A DNA stretch of 20,188 bases from a virus. The notes under the pieces are model-generated. The model was not told the origin of the DNA. It made no database searches and saw only the letters and a program-made list of their open reading frames with translations. The DNA is taken from positions 1 through 20,188 of the IMG/VR virus record IMGVR_UViG_3300032560_000153; one strand, given 5' to 3'. Below are positions 7,615 through 15,240 of the stretch, piece by piece (positions within the stretch are counted from its first letter, which is position 1; each line of letters starts with the position of its first letter). Both the position numbers and the translations under genes were made by a program.

Positions 7615-8277
7615 ATGTCTACAGTATTTCAACCCTTTGGTCTGAAACCTGCCTACCACCCAAGTGGACTTGATCGTGCAGTACCTTTTGTCGGTACTAA
7701 CTCATATTCAAACGGCGTTTCATACAGTGCTAACTACTCTTTGTCTTCTGGTCAATCTTTTTTCCAGTACACTCCAGTAGCTATCACTACAACAGGCCAA
7801 CTTACACTCGCAAACCAAGCCGCAGCATCTGGTAAAGTTTACGGTTCTTTTGACGGTGTAGAGTACACTAACTCAGATGGTCGTCGCGCAGTTGCGAAGT
7901 CAATCTCTTTAGTTGCTTTAGCCGCCTCAACTCAAGTTATTTTCTGGATTTTTGCAGACCCTGCATTAGTTTATGAAATTCAAGTAAACGGTTCTGCTAC
8001 TACTAGCGCCGTAGGTACTGAATACAACTTTGATACTACTGCAGGTTCTACTGTTTCTGATGGTTATACTATCGGTATCGGCGGATCAGGCTTCTCTACT
8101 ACTGCGTTGCTTGCAACAGCAGTTGGTACTGGCGTTCAAGGTCAAGTTCGTGTTGTTGGATTAGGCCGCGAAGCAGCTTACCCAGCAGGAAACACAAACG
8201 CTTGGGGCGATGCATTTACTATCGTTCAAGTTCAGATCTCTAACAATGCATTTGCCGCTCCGTCGGTCTCTGTATAA
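7615..8277 (+). CDS. Putative head decoration / capsid-associated structural protein
   Basis: 220 residues, rich in Ser, Thr, Ala, Gly and aromatic residues and very poor in Lys, Cys and Met, with many short β-type segments: a typical virion structural composition. It starts MSTVFQPFGLKPAYHPSG and has strong AAAGGA 8 nt upstream. It lies 19 nt before the major capsid gene, the common place for capsid decoration or stabilisation proteins. Codon use here and in the capsid gene looks more uniform than in flanking genes, consistent with high expression. The family is not firmly recognised, so the decoration role is inference from context. Confidence 0.6.
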   Translation: MSTVFQPFGLKPAYHPSGLDRAVPFVGTNSYSNGVSYSANYSLSSGQSFFQYTPVAITTTGQLTLANQAAASGKVYGSFDGVEYTNSDGRRAVAKSISLVALAASTQVIFWIFADPALVYEIQVNGSATTSAVGTEYNFDTTAGSTVSDGYTIGIGGSGFSTTALLATAVGTGVQGQVRVVGLGREAAYPAGNTNAWGDAFTIVQVQISNNAFAAPSVSV

Positions 8278-8296
8278 TTAACGAAAGGAAATAGCA

Positions 8297-9214
8297 ATGG
8301 CAACCCCAATGCGTAGTACGGACTTTCGTGCGGTAGTCGAACCGATTATCAACGAGGTCTTTGATGGTGTATATGAGCAACGTGACGATGAGTGGAAAGG
8401 TTTTGTTGAACAAACAACCGGTATTCCACGTAACTATCACGAAGAAGTAATGTTATTTGGTATGAACGCAGCTCCTGCAATGCCTGACGGCACTCCAGTT
8501 AGCTATGACCAAGGTGGTACGTTATATGTCACACGTTTTATCTATCAAATTTATGGCTTAGCTTACGCTATGACTAAAGTTTTGATGGAAGACGGCGATC
8601 ATATCCGTATCGGCAGTACTTTTGCAAAACACTTAGCTCAATCTATGATTGAAACAAAAGAAACTTTATGTGCTAACTTATTGAACTTTGCCTTTACAAG
8701 TGGCTACACTGGCGGTGATGGCGTTACGCTAGTCAACTCAGCTCACCCAATTGCAAACGGTGGCACTTTCAGTAATCAATTAAGCACTGCAGCTTCATTG
8801 TCACAAACATCAGTTGAACAATTATTGATTCAAATCCGCTCTGCCGTAGACAATAACGGTAAACGTATTCGTCTTAAAGCTGAACAGTTAGTAGTTCCGC
8901 CAGCACTAGAATTCCAAGCTGAAGTTATCTTGAAATCTGTGTTGCGTTCAGGTACTGCTGACAATGATTTGAACCCTATCAAATCAACAGGTATGTTACC
9001 AAAAGGCGCTCATGTAGTTACTCGTTTGAGCTCTTCTAAAGCTTGGTGGATCCAAACAGATGCAGAAAATGGCTTAATGCTAGTTATGCGTCGTCCGATG
9101 GAAAAATCTGTCGAGGGAGACTTCGAAACTGACTCTATGCGCTACAAGGCAACTGAGCGTTATAGTACTGGTTGGCACGATGCCCGTAATATTTACGGTA
9201 CATCAGGTCTTTAG
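8297..9214 (+). CDS. Major capsid protein (HK97-like fold expected)
   Basis: 305 residues with features of phage major head proteins of the Mu gpT-like/HK97-fold type. An N-terminal helical arm (residues 1-45) precedes a segment RNYHEEVMLFGM. A long central helix surrounds IGSTFAKHLAQSMIETKETLCANLLNFAF. The LVNSAHPIANGGTFSNQL segment and the later LVVPPALEFQAEVILKS match the usual order in this family, followed by a β-rich C-terminal part ending WHDARNIYGTSGL. The ribosome binding site is AAAGGA 7 nt before the ATG. A strong intrinsic terminator follows 21 nt after the stop, as expected for the most abundant virion product. Alternative: the neighbouring 220 aa protein could be the coat, but length, composition and motifs favour this one. 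Confidence 0.85.
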   Translation: MATPMRSTDFRAVVEPIINEVFDGVYEQRDDEWKGFVEQTTGIPRNYHEEVMLFGMNAAPAMPDGTPVSYDQGGTLYVTRFIYQIYGLAYAMTKVLMEDGDHIRIGSTFAKHLAQSMIETKETLCANLLNFAFTSGYTGGDGVTLVNSAHPIANGGTFSNQLSTAASLSQTSVEQLLIQIRSAVDNNGKRIRLKAEQLVVPPALEFQAEVILKSVLRSGTADNDLNPIKSTGMLPKGAHVVTRLSSSKAWWIQTDAENGLMLVMRRPMEKSVEGDFETDSMRYKATERYSTGWHDARNIYGTSGL

Positions 9215-9229
9215 TATCCTGTAAGAAAT

Positions 9230-9262
9230 AAAAAAGCTACCCTTAAAAAAGGTAGCTTTTTT
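9230..9262 (+). terminator. Intrinsic terminator after the major capsid gene
   Basis: GCTACC at 9236-9241 pairs perfectly with GGTAGC at 9251-9256 around a 9 nt A-rich loop. An A-run lies upstream (9230-9235) and a T-run downstream (9257-9262), so the stem can extend to 12 bp. It would work in both directions, but there is no - strand gene here. It separates the head genes from the second HNH gene. Confidence 0.93.
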
Positions 9263-9275
9263 ACATTTAGGCGAG

Positions 9276-9288
9276 TATAATATTATAT
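9276..9288 (+). promoter_or_regulatory. Possible -10 promoter element for HNH gene 2 (leaderless)
   Basis: A consensus TATAAT at 9276-9281 lies just after the terminator and 7 nt before the ATG at 9289. Transcription would therefore start at or next to the start codon and give a leaderless mRNA. This fits the absence of any Shine-Dalgarno in this AT-only stretch. No good -35 hexamer is visible at 16-18 nt spacing, so support is partial. Confidence 0.35.
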
Positions 9289-9747
9289 ATGGCTAAAGAT
9301 ATAGAAAATCAAAAAAGATTAGCAAAAGAATGGTATGAGAAAAATAAAGATCGCGCTAAAGAAAATGCTCGTCAGTGGGCTTTAAATAACCCAGATAAAA
9401 GAAAGGAAATTATAAGAAAATGGCGAGAAGAAAATATAGAACAATACAAGGCTACTAATAGAAATTGGACTTCAAAAAATCAAGATAGGAAAACAGCAAT
9501 AGAAGGTAAACGTAGATCTTCTAAGTTATTAAGAACACCAAAATGGCTCACAGCCGATGATATAGAGCATATGCGGGCTTTATATTCTTTGGCAGCAATG
9601 TTTCAAAGAGAATCAGGTATTATGTATCATGTGGATCATATTATTCCCCTCCAAGGTAAGTTTGTATCTGGACTTCATGTGCCAGATAACCTTCGTGTCA
9701 TCCCCGCAGTAGACAATCTAAAAAAGTCAAATAAACATATTTTATAG
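9289..9747 (+). CDS. Free-standing HNH endonuclease (putative homing endonuclease) 2
   Basis: 152 residues. The C-terminal catalytic core is YHVDHIIPLQGKFVSGL (Asp116-His117), followed by VPDNLRVIPAVDN (Asn134, Asn143), the same pattern as HNH gene 1. RTPKWLTADD at 82-91 precedes it as in the first protein. Residues 10-65 hold about four short degenerate helical repeats with a Trp/Tyr and an Asn in each (EWYEKNKDRAKEN, QWALNNPDKRKE, KWREENIEQYKA, NWTSKNQDRK), a repeat build common in phage HNH proteins and probably DNA-contacting. The gene sits alone between the capsid terminator and the repeated element. Its TAG stop is the first triplet of element copy 3. The start has no ribosome binding site. 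Confidence 0.88.
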   Translation: MAKDIENQKRLAKEWYEKNKDRAKENARQWALNNPDKRKEIIRKWREENIEQYKATNRNWTSKNQDRKTAIEGKRRSSKLLRTPKWLTADDIEHMRALYSLAAMFQRESGIMYHVDHIIPLQGKFVSGLHVPDNLRVIPAVDNLKKSNKHIL

Positions 9748-9792
9748 GGCGATAATTCCTACTTATATGTATTAGTATATTTAGGAAGAATC
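9745..9792 (+). repeat. Two-box intergenic element, copy 3
   Basis: TAGGGC at 9745-9750 and TATGTATTAGT at 9766-9776 have the conserved 21 nt offset. TTCCTA at 9757-9762 can pair with TAGGAA at 9782-9787. After a 2x2 internal mismatch, a short AT stem continues around a loop holding the GTATTA core, so box B is again at the tip of a hairpin. GAATC at 9788-9792 matches the GAATC of copy 1 at nearly the same distance. The TAG is the stop codon of HNH gene 2. Confidence 0.7.
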
Positions 9793-9856
9793 ATCTCATT
9801 CTGCTGGCCGTACTTCCCGGTTTAACGACTTAGAGACAGTTTGGGATAACCACTAA
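9785..9856 (+). other. Possible gene remnant or leader between element copy 3 and the next gene
   Basis: The 94 nt between box B and the ATG at 9871 contain a 23-codon open stretch with no start codon. It runs from just after a TAG at 9782-9784 to a TAA at 9854-9856, and the end reads SAGRTSRFNDLETVWDNH, which looks like natural protein. CTTAG (9829-9833) and CTAAG (9852-9856) could also pair. It may be the tail of a small gene whose front was lost when HNH gene 2 arrived, or simply an untranslated leader. Confidence 0.25.
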
Positions 9857-9870
9857 GATAAGGAAATATC

Positions 9871-10401
9871 ATGTCATCAACATTTACCACACCAATTCGC
9901 GTATTCAAACGCAACAACCCAACAAACAACGGTGTTATCGCTCCAGACAACACAGGCGCAGCTCAAGTATCTCAACAAGTATCATTTTCTGGTGTAGCTG
10001 CCGCTGGAGCAATTACAACATATGGTATTGGTTCTCAATCTACTACTACAGATTCTATAGTAATCCCCGCAGGATCTTTAGTTCAAAATGTTCAATTATT
10101 TGAAACTACTGCCCCTTCAGCATTTACTGGATTAGTAATCACAGTAGCAATCGCAGGAACTACAGTAGGGGCTATTACTCCATTAACTACAGGCGGCCTA
10201 ATCCAATTTGTTCCTGCAGCAACAACCGCAGCCGCAGCACTATTAGCAAACGTTGGTGTAAATGATGTAGCAGTAACGTTCACAGTAGGAACTACTTCAG
10301 GAGTAACAGGAACATTAGCTGGAGTATTTTCAATAGACTACACAGCGCGTAACGTAGATGGTTCTATCATTGCTTACGGTTCTGGATACACAAACTCATA
10401 A
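9871..10401 (+). CDS. Putative minor virion structural protein (β-rich)
   Basis: 176 residues dominated by Thr, Ala, Val, Gly and Ser, with almost no charge after residue 35. It is predicted to be nearly all β-strand, as expected for a small decoration, tail or fibre-associated protein. The first 20 residues are basic and polar (FKRNNPTNNG). There is no signal peptide and no Cys. The ribosome binding site AAGGAA lies about 6 nt before the ATG. I do not recognise the family. The location between capsid and fibre genes supports a structural role. Confidence 0.6.
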   Translation: MSSTFTTPIRVFKRNNPTNNGVIAPDNTGAAQVSQQVSFSGVAAAGAITTYGIGSQSTTTDSIVIPAGSLVQNVQLFETTAPSAFTGLVITVAIAGTTVGAITPLTTGGLIQFVPAATTAAAALLANVGVNDVAVTFTVGTTSGVTGTLAGVFSIDYTARNVDGSIIAYGSGYTNS

Positions 10402-10410
10402 TTAATTAGT

Positions 10411-10426
10411 GGCGGAGCAATCCGCC
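10411..10426 (+). terminator. GC-rich hairpin with GCAA tetraloop between structural genes
   Basis: GGCGGA-GCAA-TCCGCC is a perfect 6 bp stem closed by a GNRA-type tetraloop, 9 nt after a stop codon. It is followed by TCTCTT, only a weak T-run. It may be a leaky terminator or an mRNA-stabilising hairpin separating expression of the flanking genes. Confidence 0.45.
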
Positions 10427-10452
10427 TCTCTTAACATAAAGGATAATTAATT

Positions 10453-11235
10453 ATGGTAACAAATTTACAACAAACGTCACCCCCACATTCTGTCACTGTC
10501 CAAGGTGCTTACGAGCCATTTGATCTTCAAGTTGCACGTAATCAAATCATGGGACATCAAACAATCAATGTGTTTGGGTACCAAGCAGCCATATCAACAA
10601 CAGCTATTCCGGTGTGGGAAAATACCGCGGCTTATGTATACCCAACATCGGCATCTACCTTAACTTTAGTAAGTACCTCAGCCTCAGATAATACATCTGC
10701 TTCTGTATTAATTGGTGGTTTAGATGCTAACTTTAACCCCATATCAGAAATATTATTTTTAAATGGTGTAACTGGTGTAACAACAGTTAATAGCTATTTA
10801 CGTATTAATAGTATGGTTCTTGTATCACCAGGATCAAGTCAAAATACTAACGTCGGAGTAATTACACTTAAACAAACATCCAACACGCTATCTCAAATTA
10901 ATGCGGGTATCGGTAAGTCACAAAGTACTATTTACACAGTACCTAACGGATACACATTATTTTTAGATCAAGTAGAAGTTAATTCATCAAATAGTTACAC
11001 AAGTGCTACGATTTTAACATACAAAGTTCAAACAATTAATAATACAAATGGTGTTAAATTAGTTGTATTGCAACAACCATTTGTGGCTATTTATACTATT
11101 ACTAGACCAACGGATCCGTTTGTATATGCAAGTAAAACAGATATTCAATGGTTATTAAATACTAGCACAGGAACTGTTGCCGCTGGAGTTATCGTAGTTG
11201 GTAAGTTAATTAAGAATGATGGCCAAACTGCTTAA
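10453..11235 (+). CDS. Conserved phage virion structural protein, exact role unknown
   Basis: 260 residues. The N-terminal segment YEPFDLQVARNQIMGHQTINVFGYQAAI, followed by VWENTAAYVYP and a run of β-strands, is a pattern I associate with structural proteins of podovirus-like aquatic phages. This is recall, not a search result. Residues 40-260 are β-rich, with TVPNGYTLFLDQVEV in the middle and low charge. The ribosome binding site AAAGGA lies 9 nt before the ATG. The stop TAA overlaps the next ATG by 1 nt, implying coupled translation. Likely a head-tail, neck or fibre-base component. Confidence 0.65.
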   Translation: MVTNLQQTSPPHSVTVQGAYEPFDLQVARNQIMGHQTINVFGYQAAISTTAIPVWENTAAYVYPTSASTLTLVSTSASDNTSASVLIGGLDANFNPISEILFLNGVTGVTTVNSYLRINSMVLVSPGSSQNTNVGVITLKQTSNTLSQINAGIGKSQSTIYTVPNGYTLFLDQVEVNSSNSYTSATILTYKVQTINNTNGVKLVVLQQPFVAIYTITRPTDPFVYASKTDIQWLLNTSTGTVAAGVIVVGKLIKNDGQTA

Positions 11236-11870
11236 TGCCGGTTTATCTTGACACGCTGGGTAATTCTGTCCTATCTGTAGCGATCTGTGATCGTTGCAGT
11301 AGGAAGTTCCCGTATGTTGATTTAATGCCAGACCCGAACTTTCCGGGCATGCGAGTATGTAAAGATGATTTAGATGATTTTGATCCTTGGAGACTTCCAG
11401 CGATCCAGACAGAGAACATTGCACTAAGATTTCCAAGGCCAGATGTTTCTGTAGCTGTGGACACAGCACAGGTACAGACACAAGATTATAATGCTATGTT
11501 TATTGAGGGAACTCCTCCATATTCAGGAGCACAGGGTAATTTAACTATAGGTCCAGTAGCGGAGTTTGGTAATACTTATACGCCCCCTGTACCACCGCCT
11601 GCGCCAGTTGAAGGATTACCCCCTACAGTATTAGGGGTTAATCCTAATGTGGCAACACATAATGGCGGTACGATTGTAACAGTACAAGGGTTGAACTTTA
11701 CGTATGCCATGGGAGTTTCTTTTGGAGGAGCTTCTGTGACAACCATGATTGTACTAGATGATAGAAATATTGTAGTAACAACCCCTGCTCATGCAATTGG
11801 CGCGGTTGATGTAGTAGTGACAAATCCTTATGGGTTAGGCACTGGATCTAAAGCTTTTAACTACCTATAA
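11235..11870 (+). CDS. Structural protein: Cys-rich N-terminal module plus IPT/TIG domain
   Basis: 211 residues in three parts. Residues 15-75 hold C18-x-x-C21 and C42-x-x-D45, followed by DFDPW and LRFPRPDV. This matches a phage module that normally has a second CxxC; here the fourth metal ligand would be Asp45 in place of Cys. Residues 75-128 are a flexible, Pro-rich linker (PPVPPPAPVEGLPP). Residues 129-211 look like an IPT/TIG immunoglobulin-like domain: VLGVNPNVATHNGGTIVTVQG, then VSFGGASV, IVVTTPAHAIGAVDVVVTNPYG. Such domains in virions often bind cell-surface sugars or decorate the particle. The ATG overlaps the previous stop. The tail fibre gene starts 9 nt later, suggesting a tail-associated role. 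Confidence 0.72.
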   Translation: MPVYLDTLGNSVLSVAICDRCSRKFPYVDLMPDPNFPGMRVCKDDLDDFDPWRLPAIQTENIALRFPRPDVSVAVDTAQVQTQDYNAMFIEGTPPYSGAQGNLTIGPVAEFGNTYTPPVPPPAPVEGLPPTVLGVNPNVATHNGGTIVTVQGLNFTYAMGVSFGGASVTTMIVLDDRNIVVTTPAHAIGAVDVVVTNPYGLGTGSKAFNYL

Positions 11871-11879
11871 AGATAACTC

Positions 11880-14800
11880 ATGGATCAACCCATATCACAA
11901 CTACCCATAGCCACAACCATCACAGGTGAAGAGCTTACAGTAGTTGTACAACGAGGAGTAACCAAGCAGACACAAGTAAGCCAAGTGGCTAATGCTATCT
12001 CTCCGGGTAAGCTGATTACGAGTGTTACTTTTGATAGTAATAGCAATTTAATATTCCACTATAGTGATGGTACAACATCATCAGTGGGACCAATTCCGGG
12101 ATATGTAAGTGCAACAATTAACGGGTCTGGTCACTTAATACTGACCAACTCACTAGGATATACGACAGACGCGGGTAACGTAGTAGGGCCAACAGGCTCT
12201 CAGGGACCAACGGGTGCGACAGGTGCAACAGGTGCGACAGGCCCAGCAGGAACTCCAGGAACTCCGGGAGCCGCGGCTACAGTAGATGTAGGTGTTACAA
12301 ACACAGGCGCACCGGGAAGTTATGCCTCTGTAAATAACTCAGGCACAACAAGTGATGCAGTATTTAACTTCACTATTCCTGCAGGCGCTACAGGCGCACA
12401 AGGTCCAACGGGTACTACAGGGGCAACAGGACCCGGAGTACCTGTAGGCGGGAATACTAATCAAGTACTAGCTAAAATAAATAGTGCTGATTTTAATACA
12501 CAGTGGGTTTACTTACCGGGCACTGGAACAGTAACAAGTGTAGATGGTTCCGGAGGGACTACAGGGCTATCTCTATCAGGCGGCCCAATTACGGTTGCTG
12601 GTACACTTACCCTTGGTGGCACACTAAACGTCGCTTCAGGGGGCTCTGGTGCAGTCAGTTTAACAGGGTATTTGATTGGAAATGGTACCGGACCCTTCAC
12701 AGCGTCAACTACCATACCAAACACAGCAATCACTGGGTTGGGCACTATGTCCACTCAAAATGCTAACGCGGTCGCAATTACAGGTGGTACTATTCAAGGG
12801 GTAGCGCTTACCCTCGATAGCTTGAACAATACACCAGTGGGTAATGTTACATCATCCACGGGAGCATTTACCTCATTAACAGCTACTGATGGTGTTATAT
12901 TAGCATCATACACTGGTTACGTGTATGCCAATGGTAATGGTGTAATAACAGTAAGCCCAACAGTTCCGACAACAAACTTGTCAGGGACAGTATCAAACGC
13001 ACAGTTAGCAAACAGCTCTTTAACAATCAATGGTAATTTGGTAAGCCTCGGTGGGACAACCACCGTGACGGCAATCAACCCTTTTGCACTAACAATAGGC
13101 ACCGGACTATCAGGTACAAGCTACAATGGCTCTGCGGCAGTAACGGTAGCATTAAGTAACACAGCAGTTACAGCAGCATCTTACGGCTCTGCCAGTGCAG
13201 TACCTACATTTACAGTCAATGCTCAAGGGCAATTAACCTTAGCAACTAACGCAACTATCAGCATTCCATCGAGTGCTATTAATACAGCCATTCCTAATAG
13301 CGGACTGGCAAATAGTGCAATCACTATCAATGGATCGGCAATTAGTTTAGGTGGATCAGTTTCAGTAGGTACAGTGACATCACTAACCTCGACCACACTA
13401 TCAATCGCTGGTACAAGTGCAGTACCTACAGTCGACCTTACCAGTGGAATTGTGACTGCAGGAACTACCGGGTCAGCAACATTAATTCCGGTAGTTACGG
13501 TTGATACATACGGTAGGGTGACAGCGGTTACAACAGCGGCTAATCCACAGGGTACTGTAACAAGCGTCTCTGGTACAGGTACAGTCAATGGTATTACATT
13601 AACAGGAACTGTAACATCCACAGGAAGTCTCACATTAGGTGGTACTTTAGGGTCTATAGCAAATAGTCAATTGACTAACAGTACCATCTCTGGCATCTCG
13701 TTAGGTAGTAACTTAGTAGCATTAACCATTGGTACAGGCCTATCAGGCACGAGCTACAATGGTGGAACAGCAACAACAGTAGCCATTGCAAATAGTGGTG
13801 TAACAACAGGCACTTACGGGTCAGCGAGCGTTATTCCAGTAATTACTGTCAACGCTCAAGGGCAGATTACCAATGTCACAACACAGGCTACCAACGCTCC
13901 GTCCTATCAAGGTACATGGAATGCATCTACAAATACCCCAACACTAACAAGTAGTGTAGGTACTGCAGGATTTTACTATGTGGTATCCGTAGCGGGAAAC
14001 ACAACACTTAATGGCTTCAGTGGTTGGAATGTAGGCGACTGGGCAATATTTAATAATAGTGTGTGGCAAAAGATTCCGGGATCATCATCAGAGTCATTTA
14101 CTAACCTAACTACTACTAACTTAGCAGTTACAGGACTAACAGGATATACATACGCAAACGGGGCAAGTAATTTAACTGCCTCGACTACGATACCAACTAC
14201 AGCATTAAGTGGTACAGTAACAAACGCACAGTTAGCGAATAGTACAATATCAGGCGTCTCATTAGGTAGTAACTTAGCTACATTGACCATTGGTACAGGA
14301 CTCTCAGGAACAAGCTACAGTGGTGGCACAGCGGCGACTGTTGCAATTAGTAACACAGCGGTTACAGCGGGTGCATATACTAATGCAAATATTACAGTAA
14401 ATGCCCAAGGGCAGATTACTTTAGCGGCAAATGGTACTCCCGGAGGTGTAACGTCATTTAGCGCGGGCACAACAGGATTTACCCCGAGTACAGCAAGTAC
14501 AGGCGCTATTGTATTAGCAGGAACATTGAATGTAGCCAATGGAGGTACTGGAGTAACAACAAGTACAGGTAGTGGTAGTGTAGTATTAAGCACAAGCCCA
14601 ACCTTAGTGACACCACTACTAGGCACACCCACCAGTGGGAACTTTAGTACAGGTACATTTACATGGCCTACATTTAACCAGAATACCACAGGTACTGCGT
14701 CTAATGTAACAGGCATAGTAGCATTAGCCAACGGTGGTACAGGAACAGCAACACCATCATTAGTGGCAGGAACAAACATTACCATCACGGGTACGTTTCC

Positions 14801-15227
14801 AAATCAAACGATCAATGGATCTGCTAGTGGTGTAACAACATTTAGTGGTGGTACTACAGGATTAACTCCGGCAACAGCAACATCTGGAGCAGTAACTTTG
14901 GCAGGTACATTGGCGGTAGCCAATGGAGGTACTGGAGTAACAACACTAACAGGACTTGCTTACGGTAATGGCACAAGTGCATTTACTGCGGCAACGGCAG
15001 CCCAAGTGGTTTCAGTAATTAGTACGACAGCGGTGACAAATGCTACTAACATGGCAAATACAGGGGCTGTAACAACAGCGGCACCATATTATATTAATTT
15101 CCTTGCGGCTAATACCACAACAAGTCAAGGATCTAATACAGCAACAAACTTGAGCTACAACCCATCAACTAGCATCCTTACAGTAGGTACTGGTGTAACT
15201 GGCGGAATAGCTGGTGGAACTTTTTAA
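11880..15227 (+). CDS. Large tail fibre protein with collagen-like repeats
   Basis: 1115 residues. The N-terminal part (ISQLPIATTITGEELTVVVQRGVTKQTQV) is typical of the virion-attachment end of phage tail fibres. Two collagen-like Gly-x-y stretches follow, at residues 103-130 (9 triplets) and 169-186 (6 triplets), which should trimerise the fibre. The rest is a long, nearly uncharged Gly/Thr/Ser/Val/Asn-rich shaft. It includes three copies of a 50-odd residue unit beginning LTIGTGLSGTSY and ending VNAQGQ (from residues 404, 615 and 802), plus a diverged fourth around 500-550, and repeated segments such as VANGGTGVTT. It has no S74 domain, unlike two fibre genes downstream, so it may rely on another gene's chaperone or carry a tip supplied by another protein. 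Only a weak ribosome binding site precedes the ATG. Confidence 0.85.
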   Translation: MDQPISQLPIATTITGEELTVVVQRGVTKQTQVSQVANAISPGKLITSVTFDSNSNLIFHYSDGTTSSVGPIPGYVSATINGSGHLILTNSLGYTTDAGNVVGPTGSQGPTGATGATGATGPAGTPGTPGAAATVDVGVTNTGAPGSYASVNNSGTTSDAVFNFTIPAGATGAQGPTGTTGATGPGVPVGGNTNQVLAKINSADFNTQWVYLPGTGTVTSVDGSGGTTGLSLSGGPITVAGTLTLGGTLNVASGGSGAVSLTGYLIGNGTGPFTASTTIPNTAITGLGTMSTQNANAVAITGGTIQGVALTLDSLNNTPVGNVTSSTGAFTSLTATDGVILASYTGYVYANGNGVITVSPTVPTTNLSGTVSNAQLANSSLTINGNLVSLGGTTTVTAINPFALTIGTGLSGTSYNGSAAVTVALSNTAVTAASYGSASAVPTFTVNAQGQLTLATNATISIPSSAINTAIPNSGLANSAITINGSAISLGGSVSVGTVTSLTSTTLSIAGTSAVPTVDLTSGIVTAGTTGSATLIPVVTVDTYGRVTAVTTAANPQGTVTSVSGTGTVNGITLTGTVTSTGSLTLGGTLGSIANSQLTNSTISGISLGSNLVALTIGTGLSGTSYNGGTATTVAIANSGVTTGTYGSASVIPVITVNAQGQITNVTTQATNAPSYQGTWNASTNTPTLTSSVGTAGFYYVVSVAGNTTLNGFSGWNVGDWAIFNNSVWQKIPGSSSESFTNLTTTNLAVTGLTGYTYANGASNLTASTTIPTTALSGTVTNAQLANSTISGVSLGSNLATLTIGTGLSGTSYSGGTAATVAISNTAVTAGAYTNANITVNAQGQITLAANGTPGGVTSFSAGTTGFTPSTASTGAIVLAGTLNVANGGTGVTTSTGSGSVVLSTSPTLVTPLLGTPTSGNFSTGTFTWPTFNQNTTGTASNVTGIVALANGGTGTATPSLVAGTNITITGTFPNQTINGSASGVTTFSGGTTGLTPATATSGAVTLAGTLAVANGGTGVTTLTGLAYGNGTSAFTAATAAQVVSVISTTAVTNATNMANTGAVTTAAPYYINFLAANTTTSQGSNTATNLSYNPSTSILTVGTGVTGGIAGGTF
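13089..14435 (+). repeat. Three dispersed copies of a fibre shaft unit
   Basis: Units start at 13089, 13722 and 14283, run about 150-170 nt each, and encode LTIGTGLSGTSY...VNAQGQ(I/L)T. Copies 2 and 3 are preceded by nearly identical sequence around TTAGGTAGTAACTTAG. They lie in phase within the large fibre gene and probably arose by internal duplication. Synonymous differences between copies show that they are not recent. Confidence 0.75.
14532..14945 (+). repeat. 30 bp direct repeat within the fibre gene (two copies)
   Basis: An identical 30 bp stretch occurs at 14532-14561 and 14916-14945. It starts GTAGCCAATGGAGG and ends GGAGTAACAACA, and it encodes VANGGTGVTT in phase both times. The spacing is 384 nt, a multiple of three, so recombination between copies would delete or add 128 residues without breaking the frame. 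Confidence 0.85.
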
Positions 15228-15240
15228 TTAAGGAAATATT

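Noticed and set aside
1652-9760. TATAGGGCGA-like sequences resembling the start of T7-type promoters
   Set aside because: In T7-family promoters the 17 bases before the GGG carry the specificity. Those upstream bases are not conserved among the three copies and lie inside coding sequence, whereas the conserved part is downstream.
12509-14788. Long - strand open frames opposite the large fibre gene
   Set aside because: They are mirror images of a highly repetitive, stop-poor coding sequence, with Val/Pro-rich composition and no ribosome binding sites. The + strand frame explains the DNA.
13089-14945. CRISPR-like array from regularly repeated short sequences
   Set aside because: Repeats are in reading frame, imperfect, irregularly spaced and encode fibre shaft segments.
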